From Roseovarius salincola (GTDB lineage Bacteria > Pseudomonadota > Alphaproteobacteria > Rhodobacterales > Rhodobacteraceae): a stretch of DNA of 64,000 nucleotides. The notes under the pieces were generated by a model. That model was given only the letters and a program-made list of their open reading frames with translations. It had not been told where the DNA came from and searched no databases. The stretch spans positions 1-64,000 of the forward strand of contig NZ_JAPTNL010000003.1 in assembly GCF_026891095.1 (NCBI RefSeq), written 5' to 3'. The translations under genes were made by a program, and so were the position numbers. Below, piece by piece: positions 42,442 to 50,341 of this stretch (position 1 is the stretch's first letter; the number at the start of each line of letters is the position of its first letter).

Positions 42442-43347
42442 CTAGACCTTCAGATCGTCCAGACGGTTTCTCAGTTCCGCTTCGGGGATCGGGGCCTTCC
42501 AGTTCAGCTTGCTGAGCGGGAAGCCCTTCTCGTATGCGCTCAAGAAGGGCTGCGCGTCGCTGTTCTCCTCGAGATACGCCTGAAGGAAAAACGCCGGCAC
42601 CGCAGGCAGCGCCCCGGTCGAGCGAAACGCATGACGAAGCGCCTTGCGCTTGAGCACCATCCACTGGAACAGGTAGACCGTCATGAAATACTTGTCCGGC
42701 TTAGCACGCAATCCGCTGACATATCGGCGATAATGCTGCGCCCATTCATTGATCAGCTCGTTTTGCGGATGGGCGGCAATGAACCAGTTATCCAACCACC
42801 TGTCATGATGGGGGCCACGGAACACGAAGAACCCGGTCTGCCCGGCGATCAGCGGCAGCCACGCATCAAGCGGCCTGTGACAGAGCGTCGTCGCATCCGC
42901 CCAGACCCCACCATGACGCGCCAGTAAATGCAGCCGCAACAGGTTCGCCGTGAAGCGGCGCGGCAGCGACTCCAGAGACTCCAGACCGTCCGCATATTTC
43001 GCAACCCCGTCCCGATCCAGCACCCGCACATCCCAGCCGGGATTCCGCTCGCGCCAGGATTCGATACATCTTTGCACAAGGTAGGGCGCCTGATCCTCGC
43101 CCTGGCCCCAGTAGATCCATATGATCTTCGGAATGTCCCAGCCGCGATACCGCGCCGTGTAATCCTGCCATGCCGCTTCACCCCCGCCGCGAAGACGCGC
43201 GGTCAGTGCGCGATTGTCCCGGTCGATGTAGCGAGTGTAGACCTCCAGACCCGGCGCTCTGGGAAACTCCGTGACCGCCCAGCGCGCGATGGTGCGCGCC
43301 CTGCGCAGGACCTGTCCAATTCTCTTTCGCAATGGGTCGCTTTCCAT
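42442..43347 (-). CDS. capsular polysaccharide synthesis glycosyltransferase (GT32/Caps_synth-like)
   Basis: A 301-residue protein with IPKIIWIYWGQGEDQAP and GGVWADATTLCHRPLDAWL, the sugar-nucleotide-binding pattern of Caps_synth and GT32 proteins. It probably transfers a sugar to a surface polysaccharide. The start is set at ATG 43347; a TTG at 43350 is immediately upstream. It is transcribed alone, converging on the P-type ATPase. Confidence 0.82.
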   Translation of the reverse strand: MESDPLRKRIGQVLRRARTIARWAVTEFPRAPGLEVYTRYIDRDNRALTARLRGGGEAAWQDYTARYRGWDIPKIIWIYWGQGEDQAPYLVQRCIESWRERNPGWDVRVLDRDGVAKYADGLESLESLPRRFTANLLRLHLLARHGGVWADATTLCHRPLDAWLPLIAGQTGFFVFRGPHHDRWLDNWFIAAHPQNELINEWAQHYRRYVSGLRAKPDKYFMTVYLFQWMVLKRKALRHAFRSTGALPAVPAFFLQAYLEENSDAQPFLSAYEKGFPLSKLNWKAPIPEAELRNRLDDLKV

Positions 43348-43426
43348 CAATAAAACAATGCGGAAAGCATGCCGCTTTGCGCATCACCTTTCAACCGTCG
43401 TTGTCGCGAGGTTGCGCCAAACCTGT

Positions 43427-43451
43427 GCGCGGGCGCATCACGCGCCCGCGC
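43427..43451. other. strong GC-rich hairpin downstream of the VPLPA-CTERM gene
   Basis: A 10-bp perfect stem, GCGCGGGCGC (43427-43436) and GCGCCCGCGC (43442-43451), with a 5-base loop lies 23 bases past the stop at 43474. There is no T-run on either strand, so it may stabilise the mRNA end or assist factor-dependent termination rather than act as a classical terminator. Confidence 0.5.
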
Positions 43452-43473
43452 TTTCAATGGCCTTCAGCCCGGA

Positions 43474-44664
43474 TCAGGCCGCCGGTTTGCGTGACTTGCG
43501 CAACCGCATCGACCCCAGCACACCGAGCCCGCCCAGCAGGAACACCGCCGAGGCCGGCAGGGGGATCGGCGCGGTGGTCGTCGTCACGCGCAGCGTGAAA
43601 CTGTCGCCCGCAAACTGATCCGAAAGGAAGATCCCGTAGTTGAAGTTGAGGTTGGCAAGGTCCTCGATGAGCGGCTCCTCTTCGAGGCTGACACCCCAAA
43701 GCTCCTCAAATTCTTCAAGCGTCGCCTTGTAGATCGGGTCGTCAAGACTGCTGACCGCTTCGCCATCCACAACCGTGCGCAGCGCCTCCCAAAGCCCCGC
43801 CTCTTCATCGAACCAGGCCATGACCAGCGCATCGGTGGTCGCATCCGCGTCGTCATCCCACAGCAACCCCGCCGGGGCCATTTCCTGAGACAGCCACGCA
43901 CCGCCGAACAGCTCCGCATAGGCGCCATAGATACCCGTGCTGACAAGCATGTCCTCGTCCGACGTGTCGAGCGAAAACCCTGAGCGCGCATTGTCGAAGA
44001 ACCCGTCCAGCGTGAAGTTCTTGTTGTTCTCCGCATCGCCGAACAGACCGAAGGGATATTGCGTGAACGCCTTGAGATCGTTCGGCCCCAGCCCGACATT
44101 CGCGAAAGACAACCCGTCGTTATCGGCCGATTGCTGGAACGCGTCGCCGACACCAAAACCCAGCTCGACCGAAACGTCGTGAATGACCTCACCCGTCAGG
44201 TTCACGAGACGCTGGAACACCTGATAGACCGAGCCCTCGGTGCTGTCCGAAAGGCCATTGGCGTCCGGATCGACATTGAAGACCAGATCGACCGGACCGG
44301 TATCCGTCAATTGCTGCTTGAAGCGCTTGCCGCTCTGGAACGGCCCGTCACAGGTGGTTCCGCTGGTCGCAAGGATACATCCGTCGAATGACTCGCCCTG
44401 CGCGGTATAGCCGAGCTGCTGAACTTCCAGTCCCGGCGTATCCGCTTCCGGCGCTTCGTAATAGATTTGCGCATTCGAGGTCGCCGTCGCCGGATCGCCC
44501 TGGTAGATCACGCTGGCATCGTTGTCACCGTCAGCCACGACCGGATCGCCAACATCGACATTGCTTGTATCCCAACTGGTGATCGTCGCGGCCCCCGCCA
44601 GCGACGGCAAACAGGCAACAGCGGTCATAAGCAGCGCGGATTTCAGTTTGATTCTCGTTATCAT
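43474..44664 (-). CDS. choice-of-anchor F family protein with VPLPA-CTERM sorting signal
   Basis: A 396-residue exported protein. A Sec signal (MITRIKLKSALLMTAVACLPSLAGA) is followed by a domain with ESFDGCILATSGTTCDGPFQSGKRFKQ-like sequence, as in choice-of-anchor F proteins. The C terminus is PIPLPASAVFLLGGLGVLG then a basic RLRKSRK tail, a VPLPA-CTERM sorting signal processed by a dedicated exosortase (not in this window). It is thus predicted to be envelope-attached or released. The start at 44664 has GGGGGGA upstream. Function unknown; it is acidic and has a cysteine pair that may form a disulfide. Confidence 0.85.
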   Translation of the reverse strand: MITRIKLKSALLMTAVACLPSLAGAATITSWDTSNVDVGDPVVADGDNDASVIYQGDPATATSNAQIYYEAPEADTPGLEVQQLGYTAQGESFDGCILATSGTTCDGPFQSGKRFKQQLTDTGPVDLVFNVDPDANGLSDSTEGSVYQVFQRLVNLTGEVIHDVSVELGFGVGDAFQQSADNDGLSFANVGLGPNDLKAFTQYPFGLFGDAENNKNFTLDGFFDNARSGFSLDTSDEDMLVSTGIYGAYAELFGGAWLSQEMAPAGLLWDDDADATTDALVMAWFDEEAGLWEALRTVVDGEAVSSLDDPIYKATLEEFEELWGVSLEEEPLIEDLANLNFNYGIFLSDQFAGDSFTLRVTTTTAPIPLPASAVFLLGGLGVLGSMRLRKSRKPAA

Positions 44665-44854
44665 TTTTACAATCCCCCCAAGGAAATGATGTTTTAATTC
44701 AATAAATTGCCAGCAATAAAAGAACGGCAAGGCACTCGAAAAACGTGAACACATAAAAATTTTCGCATGTTTATCTGACCAGTTCCCCGATCCAAGTCAA
44801 CATTCAAGTTCTGATATGTATATGCCGGCCATACCCGCGCCCGCCCGTTCAGCG

Positions 44855-44892
44855 AACGAAAAAGCGGCAGCCGTGGGAGGTCGGCTGCCGCT
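44855..44892 (-). terminator. rho-independent terminator of the PRC-like gene
   Basis: Read on the minus strand after the stop at 44943, AGCGGCAGCCG pairs with CGGCTGCCGCT (44882-44892 with 44863-44873, 11 bp, 8-base loop) and is followed by TTTTT. This is a classic terminator. Confidence 0.85.
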
Positions 44893-44942
44893 CGCGCTCA
44901 ACGCCCGCCGGGAAGGGTCCGGCAGGGTCATGACATGCAGGT

Positions 44943-45551
44943 TCAGTCGTTCATGTCGGCATTGGCGTTGGCGTTCACACTGGCGTTCACGCTCGAGCGC
45001 AGCTCGGCCAGGCTCAGCGCGTATTCGACCGTGCCCGTCGAAGCCTGCTCGAGGCTGCGCAGGTCAACCGCGATCCGGCTCGCGGCCAGATCGGCGCTTT
45101 CGTCGACCGAGATCACCGCCTGCCTGCGCCCGTCTTCCGCCTCGCGGGTGGCATCGACCCTGCCGATCACCTGCCCGTCGGCGGACATGATCGCCGTGCC
45201 CTCATTCAGACCGCCCATCGCCTCTGCGGCGGCCCCGGTCTCAGATTTGATGGCGCCCGAGGTTTCGGAACTGTCCGATGGCGACTTGGCGCCAAGGTTG
45301 GCCGTGCCCCCCATTCCGGCGCCACCACCGACACCGGCATCGGCATCGGCATCGGCATCGGCATTGGAACTGCCACCGGCGCCGACACTGGCGCCAGCAC
45401 TGACGCCGGCACCCGCATCGGCCTCGGCGCCAACGCCGCCAACCGACGCGCCCGCTTCGGCAGCATCGTTTTCACCAGCTTCAAGGGCATGAACCGACAC
45501 CGCGTTCGCGGTCGTCAGAATCGTTGCAAGGGCCATTTTGCGGAAGGACAT
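44943..45551 (-). CDS. exported low-complexity protein with PRC-barrel-like C terminus
   Basis: A 202-residue protein. A signal peptide (MSFRKMALATILTTANAVSVHA) precedes about 85 residues rich in Gly, Ala, Ser and Asp, including short NADADADADAG and GASVGA-type repeats. The C-terminal third (AIMSADGQVIGRVDATREAEDGR onward) resembles PRC-barrel-type periplasmic proteins, and the end is ASVNANANADMND. AGGAGAG precedes ATG 45551. It has its own terminator. Function not known; it is one of three consecutive exported proteins on this strand. Confidence 0.75.
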   Translation of the reverse strand: MSFRKMALATILTTANAVSVHALEAGENDAAEAGASVGGVGAEADAGAGVSAGASVGAGGSSNADADADADAGVGGGAGMGGTANLGAKSPSDSSETSGAIKSETGAAAEAMGGLNEGTAIMSADGQVIGRVDATREAEDGRRQAVISVDESADLAASRIAVDLRSLEQASTGTVEYALSLAELRSSVNASVNANANADMND

Positions 45552-45866
45552 GAGGTCTCTCCTTTTTCGTCTGCTTCGCGTGTATTCCTGCAAGAGCCGC
45601 CTGATCACGGCCCTTCCATCCGCCCAACGCAAGGTGGCCGCGCCGGTTCCATGCCCCTTTCCCGGCTTTCTCCCCCCGGCAACATCCCACCTCCCAGAGA
45701 CGGGCCGGTATCGGCCAAGAACATATGGTTCAGAAAGAAAAAGATACGGATGCTGCGCGATCAGGCAAAAAGCGGACATAGGAGCTCAATGAATGTCTCT
45801 CGCACCTGTCGCACAGAAAAACGCGGCACACTGAGGCGCCGCGTTGATTGGGCTTGAAAGTAGCGC
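45552..45866. other. intergenic region between two exported-protein genes
   Basis: It should hold the promoter of the PRC-like gene (minus strand) and contains the terminator of the repeat-protein gene at 45815-45845. I see no convincing gene; the short open frames have no recognisable homology or ribosome sites. Confidence 0.6.
45815..45845 (-). terminator. rho-independent terminator of the tandem-repeat protein gene
   Basis: On the minus strand AACGCGGC (45838-45845) pairs with GCCGCGTT (45820-45827) over a 10-base loop, followed by a T-run (TTTTTC). It lies 21 bases after the stop at 45867. Confidence 0.8.
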
Positions 45867-46472
45867 TCAGGCAATGTCGATCACAACATGATCGACATTG
45901 TAGATGACGCCCTCGCGGTCACCCGGGTTGAGCTCACCGTTGTAGATGACACCCTTGCGATCACCGGGGTTCAGTTCGCCAGCGGCGATATCGAACGACC
46001 GGATGCCTTGATTGTAGATCACGCCCTCGCGGTCGCCCGGGTCGAGCTCGCCGTTGTAGATGACACCCTTGCGATCACCGGGGTTCAGTTCGCCAGCGGC
46101 GATATCGAACGACCGGGTGCCTTGATTGTAGATGACGCCCTCGCGGTCGCCCGGGTTGAGCTCGCCGTTGTAGATGACACCCTTGCGATCACCGGGGTTC
46201 AGTTCGCCACCGGCGATATCGAACGACCGGATGCCTTGATTGTAGATGACGCCCTCGCGGTCACCCGGGTTGAGCTCGCCGTTGTAGATGACACCCTTGC
46301 GATCACCGGGGTTCAGTTCGCCAGCGGCATATTGGTCGAATTCCGTTACCGACGCGGTTGCTGATTTCAGCTGCGCAGCCTGAGCTGTCGCATCCGACGA
46401 AACCGTCTGAGCCGAGGCAAGGGCGGGGATTGCAGTTGCGGCGATCAGGGCGAAGAATTTCGTTGTAAGCAT
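45867..46472 (-). CDS. exported tandem-repeat protein (GELNPGDRxGVIYN repeats), unknown family
   Basis: A 201-residue protein. A Sec signal (MLTTKFFALIAATAIPALASA) and about 29 linker residues are followed from residue 51 by eight copies of a 14-residue motif, GELNPGDRxGVIYN, arranged as K-type/E-type pairs separated by ten residues (QGIRSFDIAA), giving a 38-residue superunit. One copy has ELD for ELN, one spacer has GT for GI and one ends AGG. It ends VDHVVIDIA. GGAGG precedes ATG 46472. K- and E-type motifs differ by six or seven synonymous codon changes and only the Lys/Glu exchange, so the peptide is conserved by selection. I do not recognise the family. A secreted adhesive, matrix or scaffold role is conceivable but unproven. 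Confidence 0.8.
   Translation of the reverse strand: MLTTKFFALIAATAIPALASAQTVSSDATAQAAQLKSATASVTEFDQYAAGELNPGDRKGVIYNGELNPGDREGVIYNQGIRSFDIAGGELNPGDRKGVIYNGELNPGDREGVIYNQGTRSFDIAAGELNPGDRKGVIYNGELDPGDREGVIYNQGIRSFDIAAGELNPGDRKGVIYNGELNPGDREGVIYNVDHVVIDIA
45897..46322 (-). repeat. coding tandem repeat, 114-bp superunit of two 42-bp motifs and a 30-bp spacer
   Basis: Three full 114-bp units and a final 84-bp unit encode residues 51-192 of the repeat protein. Superunits are nearly identical, while the two 42-bp motifs inside each unit have diverged at synonymous sites. This points to an old motif duplication and recent superunit expansion. Confidence 0.85.
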
Positions 46473-47634
46473 TGTAATATCCTCCATTTTCATGTGGTCC
46501 ACGCGGAACCGTTTGCAGTAAGGCGGCAGGAACACTCCCGCTCGTCTGACTATCAAAGTGGCGCCAAAACGCCTCTGAGGAAATGCCCTCACAAGCGAAG
46601 TGAAAACCCGCTCACGCAGACGCACAGGTCTGTGAGAACCGTGCGGCATCTGGATCACGCAGAGGCGACTGAAATTGGTTACTTTCATTAAAAAATATTA
46701 CTATCAATGACTTACACTGAAACCATGTTTTGTGCGAAAGCGCACAGATAAGGTGCGGAATGGCAGATTATGCGTGAATTGAAACATTGGGCCGGTGAAC
46801 CGACAGGCTCGATTCAGGGCGTGCCGCCGTAACCGATATTCGGCAAGCAGCCTGCTGATTGATGTCATCACCGCCTGATCGGGCCAGGTCGCGATGACAG
46901 AACGGATCCCCATCGCGGTGCAGGCATGATTCAGGCTGACACCTGGTGGGGAGACCAGCTTGGCACGAGGCCTGATGTCGGACGGGGAGCGGACGTTCTT
47001 TGAGCGGTTCATCCTGGCGGACCTCGCGCCGGACCGGCGCTACCCGCCCACGGCGTTGACACGGGCCGGTCGGTCCGGAAAATCGACACGCAGATCGGCA
47101 TGCCCGGGAAAGAGCGCCTTTATCGCGATGGCTGCGCGACAATCTCATGATGCGCCGTTCTGCCGGGTGGCGACATACTGGCCTGCGCCACCATGGCGGA
47201 GGAATTCACGAAAATTGTGCATCAAGGCCGCCCACCAACTTCTGGGATAAGTTTCAACAGCGAGTGATTAAAGGGCGTTTACCGTTTCGCGCGTTGCTCC
47301 CGATGACGCACTGGGCCATCGGCAAAGGGACGCGCCGCCAAGGGGGATCGCGGGTTTTGTACCAAGACGCACCGGTCCGGGCCGGATCCGGTACGAAAGC
47401 GGCGTACAAAACGGACGATTTGTACCGTCCGTGAGGGTGCGCCGGGAGGCGGAATTCCGGGTTCTGACGGGACTCGTATCTCCCGCCTCTCCGGCGGCAT
47501 AGATTCTCTCACCTCTGGGCAAAGGCTTGTGCAGGGAGGGAACGACATTGAAAATCAAGGAAAAAAGCAATGCTGATGCGCGGCCTGGAAGCATCCTGCG
47601 CCGCGATTTCCGCGGTCATGGGCCGCGGCTGTTC
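46473..47634. other. gene-poor region with IS debris
   Basis: Apart from the IS5-like fragment at 46975-47080, no intact gene is supported. Features seen are an imperfect dyad CTCACGCAGAC...GTCTGTGAG (46611-46636) upstream of the repeat-protein gene, and GTTTTGTAC (47354-47362) inverted as GTACAAAAC (47404-47412), with a third TTTGTAC at 47419-47425. The short open frames on both strands lack homology or ribosome sites. Confidence 0.6.
46975..47080 (+). pseudogene. IS5-family transposase N-terminal fragment
   Basis: MSDGERTFFERFILADLAPDRRYP resembles the start of IS5-group transposases (DDEWxFFERFILAIRAPNGR-type). The similarity fades after about 25 residues and the conserved middle part (dGIFWIARTGAPWRDLP-type) is missing, so this is a broken end of an element. 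Confidence 0.45.
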
Positions 47635-48474
47635 TCAGCGCGGCGCGGGCCACGGGCCAAGCGGCATATGCCGGTTCACATCCTTGTAAAGCAGATAGCG
47701 GAATGGCCCCGGCCCACCAGCATAGCAGGCCTGCGGGCAAAACGCGCGCAGCCACATGAAATCCCCGGCTTCGACCTCGATCCAATCCTGATTGAGCCGG
47801 TAAACGCCCTTGCCCTCCAGCACGTATAGCCCGTGTTCCATCACATGGGTCTCGGCAAAGGGGATCACCGCGCCGGGCGCGAAGGTGACGATGGTCACAT
47901 GCATGTCATGACGCATGTCCTCGGGGTCGACAAAGCGGGTCGTGCTCCAGCGCCCTTCGGTCCCCGGCATCGGGGTGGGTTCGATCCTGGACTCGTTGGT
48001 GACCAGCGCCTCGGGCGGGGCGATCCCCTCGACAGCCTGATATGACTTGCGGATCCAGTGAAAGCGCACCGGGGCGCTGCCGGTGTTCCTGGCCCGCCAG
48101 CGCGCGCCGGGCGGGATATAGGCGAAACCGCCCGGCTGCATGTCGTGGTCGACCCCCTCGATGGTCAGGGCCAGCTTGCCCTCCAGGACGAACAGCGCCG
48201 CCTCGACCCCCGGCGCGCTGTCGGGGCGATCGCTGCCGCCACCGGGCTGAAGCTCGGCGATATATTGCGAGAATGTCTCGGCAAAGCCCGACAAGGGCCG
48301 GGCCAGCACCCAGAACCGCGCCTTCTCCCAGAACGGCAGAAAACTCGCGACGATATCGGTCATGGTGGTGCCCGGAATGACCGCGTAGGCCTCGGTAAAG
48401 ACCGCGCGCCCGCTCAGAAGCTGGCTTTGCGGCGGCAGGCCGCCTTGCGGGGCATGGTAGCTTCGCTCGCTCAT
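47635..48474 (-). CDS. allE: (S)-ureidoglycine aminohydrolase
   Basis: A 279-residue bicupin. The C-terminal cupin has the Mn-binding set in MHVTIVTFAPGAVIPFAETH and MEHGLYVLEGKGVY, matching AllE/YlbA/UGHY. It releases ammonia from (S)-ureidoglycine to give ureidoglycolate in allantoin breakdown. Its start overlaps the allA stop (ATGA at 48471-48474), and allA in turn overlaps puuE, so the three are translated from one mRNA. Transcribed divergently from the GntR gene at 50342. Confidence 0.88.
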   Translation of the reverse strand: MSERSYHAPQGGLPPQSQLLSGRAVFTEAYAVIPGTTMTDIVASFLPFWEKARFWVLARPLSGFAETFSQYIAELQPGGGSDRPDSAPGVEAALFVLEGKLALTIEGVDHDMQPGGFAYIPPGARWRARNTGSAPVRFHWIRKSYQAVEGIAPPEALVTNESRIEPTPMPGTEGRWSTTRFVDPEDMRHDMHVTIVTFAPGAVIPFAETHVMEHGLYVLEGKGVYRLNQDWIEVEAGDFMWLRAFCPQACYAGGPGPFRYLLYKDVNRHMPLGPWPAPR

Positions 48475-48965
48475 GGCTGGGGTCCTTCCACGGTCAGGGG
48501 GGTCTTGAACCAGTATTCCTCAAGGTTGTCGCCGGGGCCGATCCTGTCGATCACAGCAAAGCGGCCACGCGCGCCTATCGGCGCCAGCACACCGTGCCAT
48601 GTGCCGCGCAGCAGGTTCACGACCTGTCCGGGACGGCTCAGGAAGGCGCGCGGCGCACCGGGGCGCCCGCCGTCGTCCAAAGCAACGCTGACCAGCATCG
48701 CCACGCCGTCCAACGGCACGAAGGCCTGACTTCCCAGAGGGTGGCGCTCCATCATCGCGATACGGCAGGGCCATCTGCGCGCCTCCGCGTCGAACAGGCT
48801 CAAACCCGCGCGCCCATCGCTGAAATCCAGCCGCGCGCGGTCGTGAAACCTGCCGCACAGGCCCTGGTTGATCAGCATGTCCGGCGCGCCGTCCGTTTCG
48901 ATCACATCGCCGAAAGGCGCGAAAGCCTGCGCCGTCAGCGGCTCGGCCAGCAGCGCGCCGCTCAT
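48471..48965 (-). CDS. allA: ureidoglycolate lyase
   Basis: A 164-residue protein with LTAQAFAPFGDVIETDG, SLFDAEARRWP, MMERHPLGSQAFVPL and LRGTWHGVLAPIG, the conserved blocks of AllA. It splits ureidoglycolate into glyoxylate and urea. ATG 48965 overlaps the puuE stop by ATGA, which fixes the start over longer upstream reading. Typical family length. Confidence 0.9.
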   Translation of the reverse strand: MSGALLAEPLTAQAFAPFGDVIETDGAPDMLINQGLCGRFHDRARLDFSDGRAGLSLFDAEARRWPCRIAMMERHPLGSQAFVPLDGVAMLVSVALDDGGRPGAPRAFLSRPGQVVNLLRGTWHGVLAPIGARGRFAVIDRIGPGDNLEEYWFKTPLTVEGPQP

Positions 48966-50179
48966 GGCAGCACGTCCTTCAGCCGCGCCAGCAGCGCGCG
49001 TTCGAACCCCTCGCAGGCGGCATCGACCGGCAACGTTCCCGCGCTGGCCGCGGCCAGCGCCGCGCGCGCCTCTGGTCCGGCCCGGCGCAAGGCCCGGCAA
49101 AACGCGCTGTGCAGGCCCACCGCGCTGTCATGCGCCGGGCCAAGCTCCAGCGCCCAGGCGCTCTCGGCCAGCCATGCGCCGGGGCCGAGCACCGGCGCGA
49201 AGGCCGCGACAAAGCGCTCCCTTTGCATCGCGCTCGGACGCTCGGCGCGCGCAGGCGGATGCACGCGCGCCCAATGATGCGCGATGTCGATCCGGCGCGG
49301 GCACCAGACGCCCTCGTGACGCCGCACATGCGCCAGAAACCGCTTCAGCCCGGCGATCCTGCCGGGTCGCCCGATCAGGCGGCAATGCAGGCCCACGGTC
49401 ATCATCTTTGGGGCGCCCGCCTGCCCCTCGGCATAAAGCGTGTCGAACGCATCCGTCAGATAAGCCTCGAAATCGCCCCCCGTCACCCAGCCCGGCGCAG
49501 CGGCGAACCGCATGTCATTGGCCTCCAGCGTGTAGGGGATCATCAACTGGTCGCGCTGCCCGAAGGCCCGCCAGTAAGGCAGATCGTCGTCATAGCAATC
49601 CGACACATAATCAAAGCCCCCCTCCTCGGCGACCAGCCGCACGGTGTTGGCGCTGCATCGCCCTGTGTACCAGCCGCACGGGCGCGCGCCCACGACCTCC
49701 CGGTGCAGGCGCACGGCCTCGGCGATGGCGGCGCGCTCCTCGTTCTCTGGCATGTCCTTGTGCTCGATCCATTTCAGCCCGTGGCTGGCGATCTCCCAGC
49801 CCGAGTCCTGCATGGCGGCCACCTGCTCGGGGTTGCGCGCCAGCGCCGAGGCGACCCCGTAGACCGTCGGCGCGATGCCCGCCTCGGTGAACAGGCGGTG
49901 CAGCCGCCAGAACCCGGCGCGCGCGCCGTAATCATAAATCGATTCCATGTTCCAGTGGCGCTGCCCGGGCCAGGGCGCGGCACCGGGAATATCCGACAGG
50001 AACGCTTCCGAGGCCGGATCGCCGTGCAGCACGCAATTCTCGCCGCCCTCTTCATAGTTGACGACGAATTGCAGGGCGATCCTGGCGCCGCCAGGCCATT
50101 GCGGATCAGGCGGCTTGGGGCCGTGACCGCGCATGTCCCTCGGGTAGCGGTTCATCTCTGCGTCATCGCCCTGCGTCAT
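48962..50179 (-). CDS. puuE: PuuE-type allantoinase with truncated UraD-like C-terminal extension
   Basis: A 405-residue protein. Residues 1 to about 310 match the cofactor-independent PuuE allantoinase (polysaccharide-deacetylase fold): HWNMESIYDYGARAGFWRLH, SGWEIASHGLKWIEH and GWYTGRCSANT. It would open the allantoin ring to allantoate. The last 88 or so residues (from MQRERFVAAF) resemble the N-terminal part of OHCU decarboxylase (UraD): AWLAESAW lies where UraD has SPWVAE-AW, but the region ends before the catalytic HPDLA segment. Full PuuE-UraD fusions exist, so this looks like a decayed fusion. First gene of the ureide operon; start at ATG 50179. Confidence 0.85.
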   Translation of the reverse strand: MTQGDDAEMNRYPRDMRGHGPKPPDPQWPGGARIALQFVVNYEEGGENCVLHGDPASEAFLSDIPGAAPWPGQRHWNMESIYDYGARAGFWRLHRLFTEAGIAPTVYGVASALARNPEQVAAMQDSGWEIASHGLKWIEHKDMPENEERAAIAEAVRLHREVVGARPCGWYTGRCSANTVRLVAEEGGFDYVSDCYDDDLPYWRAFGQRDQLMIPYTLEANDMRFAAAPGWVTGGDFEAYLTDAFDTLYAEGQAGAPKMMTVGLHCRLIGRPGRIAGLKRFLAHVRRHEGVWCPRRIDIAHHWARVHPPARAERPSAMQRERFVAAFAPVLGPGAWLAESAWALELGPAHDSAVGLHSAFCRALRRAGPEARAALAAASAGTLPVDAACEGFERALLARLKDVLP

Positions 50180-50251
50180 GGCTTTGCTCCCTGTCGCGCC
50201 TGTCGTCGGGCACAGCTTTGGCCCTTTCCTTCAAGACCGCTTCAGTATATA

Positions 50252-50314
50252 TTGTTAACAAAATAAACAAACAATTATTTTGTGTCGATCTGGGTGAAGA
50301 AACCTGTAGGTTTC
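50252..50314. promoter_or_regulatory. operator candidates in the puuE/GntR divergent promoter region
   Basis: The AT-rich 162-base gap has a perfect 10-bp palindrome TTGTTAACAA (50252-50261) and a 16-base dyad GAAACCT-GT-AGGTTTC (50299-50314). The first matches the TTGT-N2-ACAA type used by FCD-group GntR regulators and recurs at 62364-62373 with a near copy at 62331-62340. The GntR product of 50342 is the obvious candidate binder. Confidence 0.55.
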
Positions 50315-50341
50315 AGAGGTAACCATCTTGTGGAGTGTTCC

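Noticed and set aside
45897..46322. Regular DNA repeats resembling a CRISPR array
   Set aside because: Repeats are coding, contiguous and 42/114 bp with conserved spacers; no cas genes are present.
45888..46364. Open frame antisense to the repeat protein with its own repeats (VVDDTLAITGVQFASGDIERP type)
   Set aside because: It mirrors the sense repeats, has no signal peptide or good ribosome site, and the synonymous-site pattern shows selection on the sense frame.
46704..47148. Open frames on the minus strand of the gene-poor region
   Set aside because: No homology, no ribosome sites, Arg/Cys-rich composition.
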